6,070 nucleotides of DNA from an uncultured beta proteobacterium. GTDB lineage: Bacteria > Pseudomonadota > Gammaproteobacteria > Burkholderiales > Burkholderiaceae_C. The notes under the pieces were generated by a model, which did not search any database, had not been told where the DNA came from, and saw only the letters and a list, made by a program, of their open reading frames with translations. The position numbers and the translations under genes were made by a program. The stretch's first letter is position 1. Each line of letters starts with the position of its first letter. Positions 5,824 through 6,070 of this stretch are shown here, piece by piece. The stretch covers positions 1 through 6,070 of the forward strand of contig CAJBVC010000981.1 in NCBI GenBank assembly GCA_903958915.1, written 5' to 3'.

Positions 5824-6070
5824 CGGGTCAACACCAGATTGTCGCGGTGCAGCATTTCTGGCTCGGCAGCATAGCCGAGCAGTTTCTCAAATTCGCTGGA
5901 GGGCTTGCGACACAGCAGTCGCGCTTCGGTGCTTGCATAGTTGGCAAGTCCTCGTGCAATTTCTCTGCCTTGGCCGTCGACCACACCGATCACATCGCCG
6001 CGCGAAAAGTCACCGTCGACCTTGACCATTCCAATCGGCAGCAAACTCTTGCCTTCTTCTCGCAGCTTGC
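5820..6070 (-). CDS. proB: Glutamate 5-kinase, C-terminal part with PUA domain (5' end outside window)
   Basis: Glutamate 5-kinase phosphorylates glutamate with ATP in the first step of proline synthesis and is normally feedback-inhibited by proline. Only the last 82 complete codons are present, read leftward from base 6068 to TAA at 5822-5820. They form most of the PUA domain found at the C-terminus of bacterial Pro[14 protein letters not shown], then [22 protein letters not shown], and the closing SSEF-x-x-LLGY followed by [10 protein letters not shown], which is highly characteristic of ProB. The amino-acid kinase domain lies to the right of the window. In related bacteria proB commonly follows obgE, so obgE, rpmA and rplU would be expected further right; this is inference. 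An internal ATG at 6044 is not the start. The gene is convergent with rppH, sharing a 4-nt stop overlap. Confidence 0.94.
   Translation of the reverse strand, partial: KLREEGKSLLPIGMVKVDGDFSRGDVIGVVDGQGREIARGLANYASTEARLLCRKPSSEFEKLLGYAAEPEMLHRDNLVLTR

Noticed and set aside
1..6070. A novel defence, mobile or biosynthetic system
   Set aside because: Every sizeable frame is explained by a conserved housekeeping gene or its antisense shadow; no transposase, integrase, CRISPR repeat, toxin-antitoxin pair or unknown cluster is visible.

Overview
The window is a gene-dense stretch of bacterial chromosome, high in GC apart from a few patches. The protein sequences and gene order point to a betaproteobacterium of the Burkholderiales, most likely family Comamonadaceae (Rhodoferax/Polaromonas-like). 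This placement comes from recalled sequence character (the RF1 N-terminus, the RppH start and core, and a short palindromic repeat in proS), not from a database search. All eight protein genes belong to recognisable housekeeping families. I see no mobile element with a transposase, no CRISPR array, no tRNA or rRNA, and no defence or biosynthetic island.

Left block (1-2664, + strand): the 3' end of hemA (glutamyl-tRNA reductase), prfA (RF1), prmC (the methyltransferase that modifies the RF1 GGQ glutamine) and grxD (monothiol CGFS glutaredoxin). hemA-prfA is separated by 19 nt and prfA/prmC overlap by 1 nt, so these three look like one transcript. grxD follows after 70 nt that hold a possible extended -10 promoter and competing inverted repeats.

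Middle block (2742-5120, - strand): proS (bacterial prolyl-tRNA synthetase with an INS editing domain), whose stop codon is directly followed by the start of a small exported lytic transglycosylase. The 77-nt gap between convergent grxD and the transglycosylase has no clear terminator. The segment of proS encoding the linker before the editing domain looks like an in-frame, degenerate copy of a Comamonadaceae interspersed palindrome.

Right block: a 91-nt divergent intergenic region (5121-5211) with a sigma70-like promoter and a 7-8-7 dyad drives rppH (Nudix RNA pyrophosphohydrolase, + strand). The rppH stop overlaps the stop of convergent proB (glutamate 5-kinase, - strand), whose C-terminal PUA domain runs off the window.

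Functionally the genes serve translation (charging of tRNA-Pro, termination and its modification), tetrapyrrole synthesis from Glu-tRNA, Fe-S handling, mRNA 5'-end decay, proline synthesis and peptidoglycan remodelling. The clearest non-routine signal is the palindromic repeat within proS; the remaining findings are modest.
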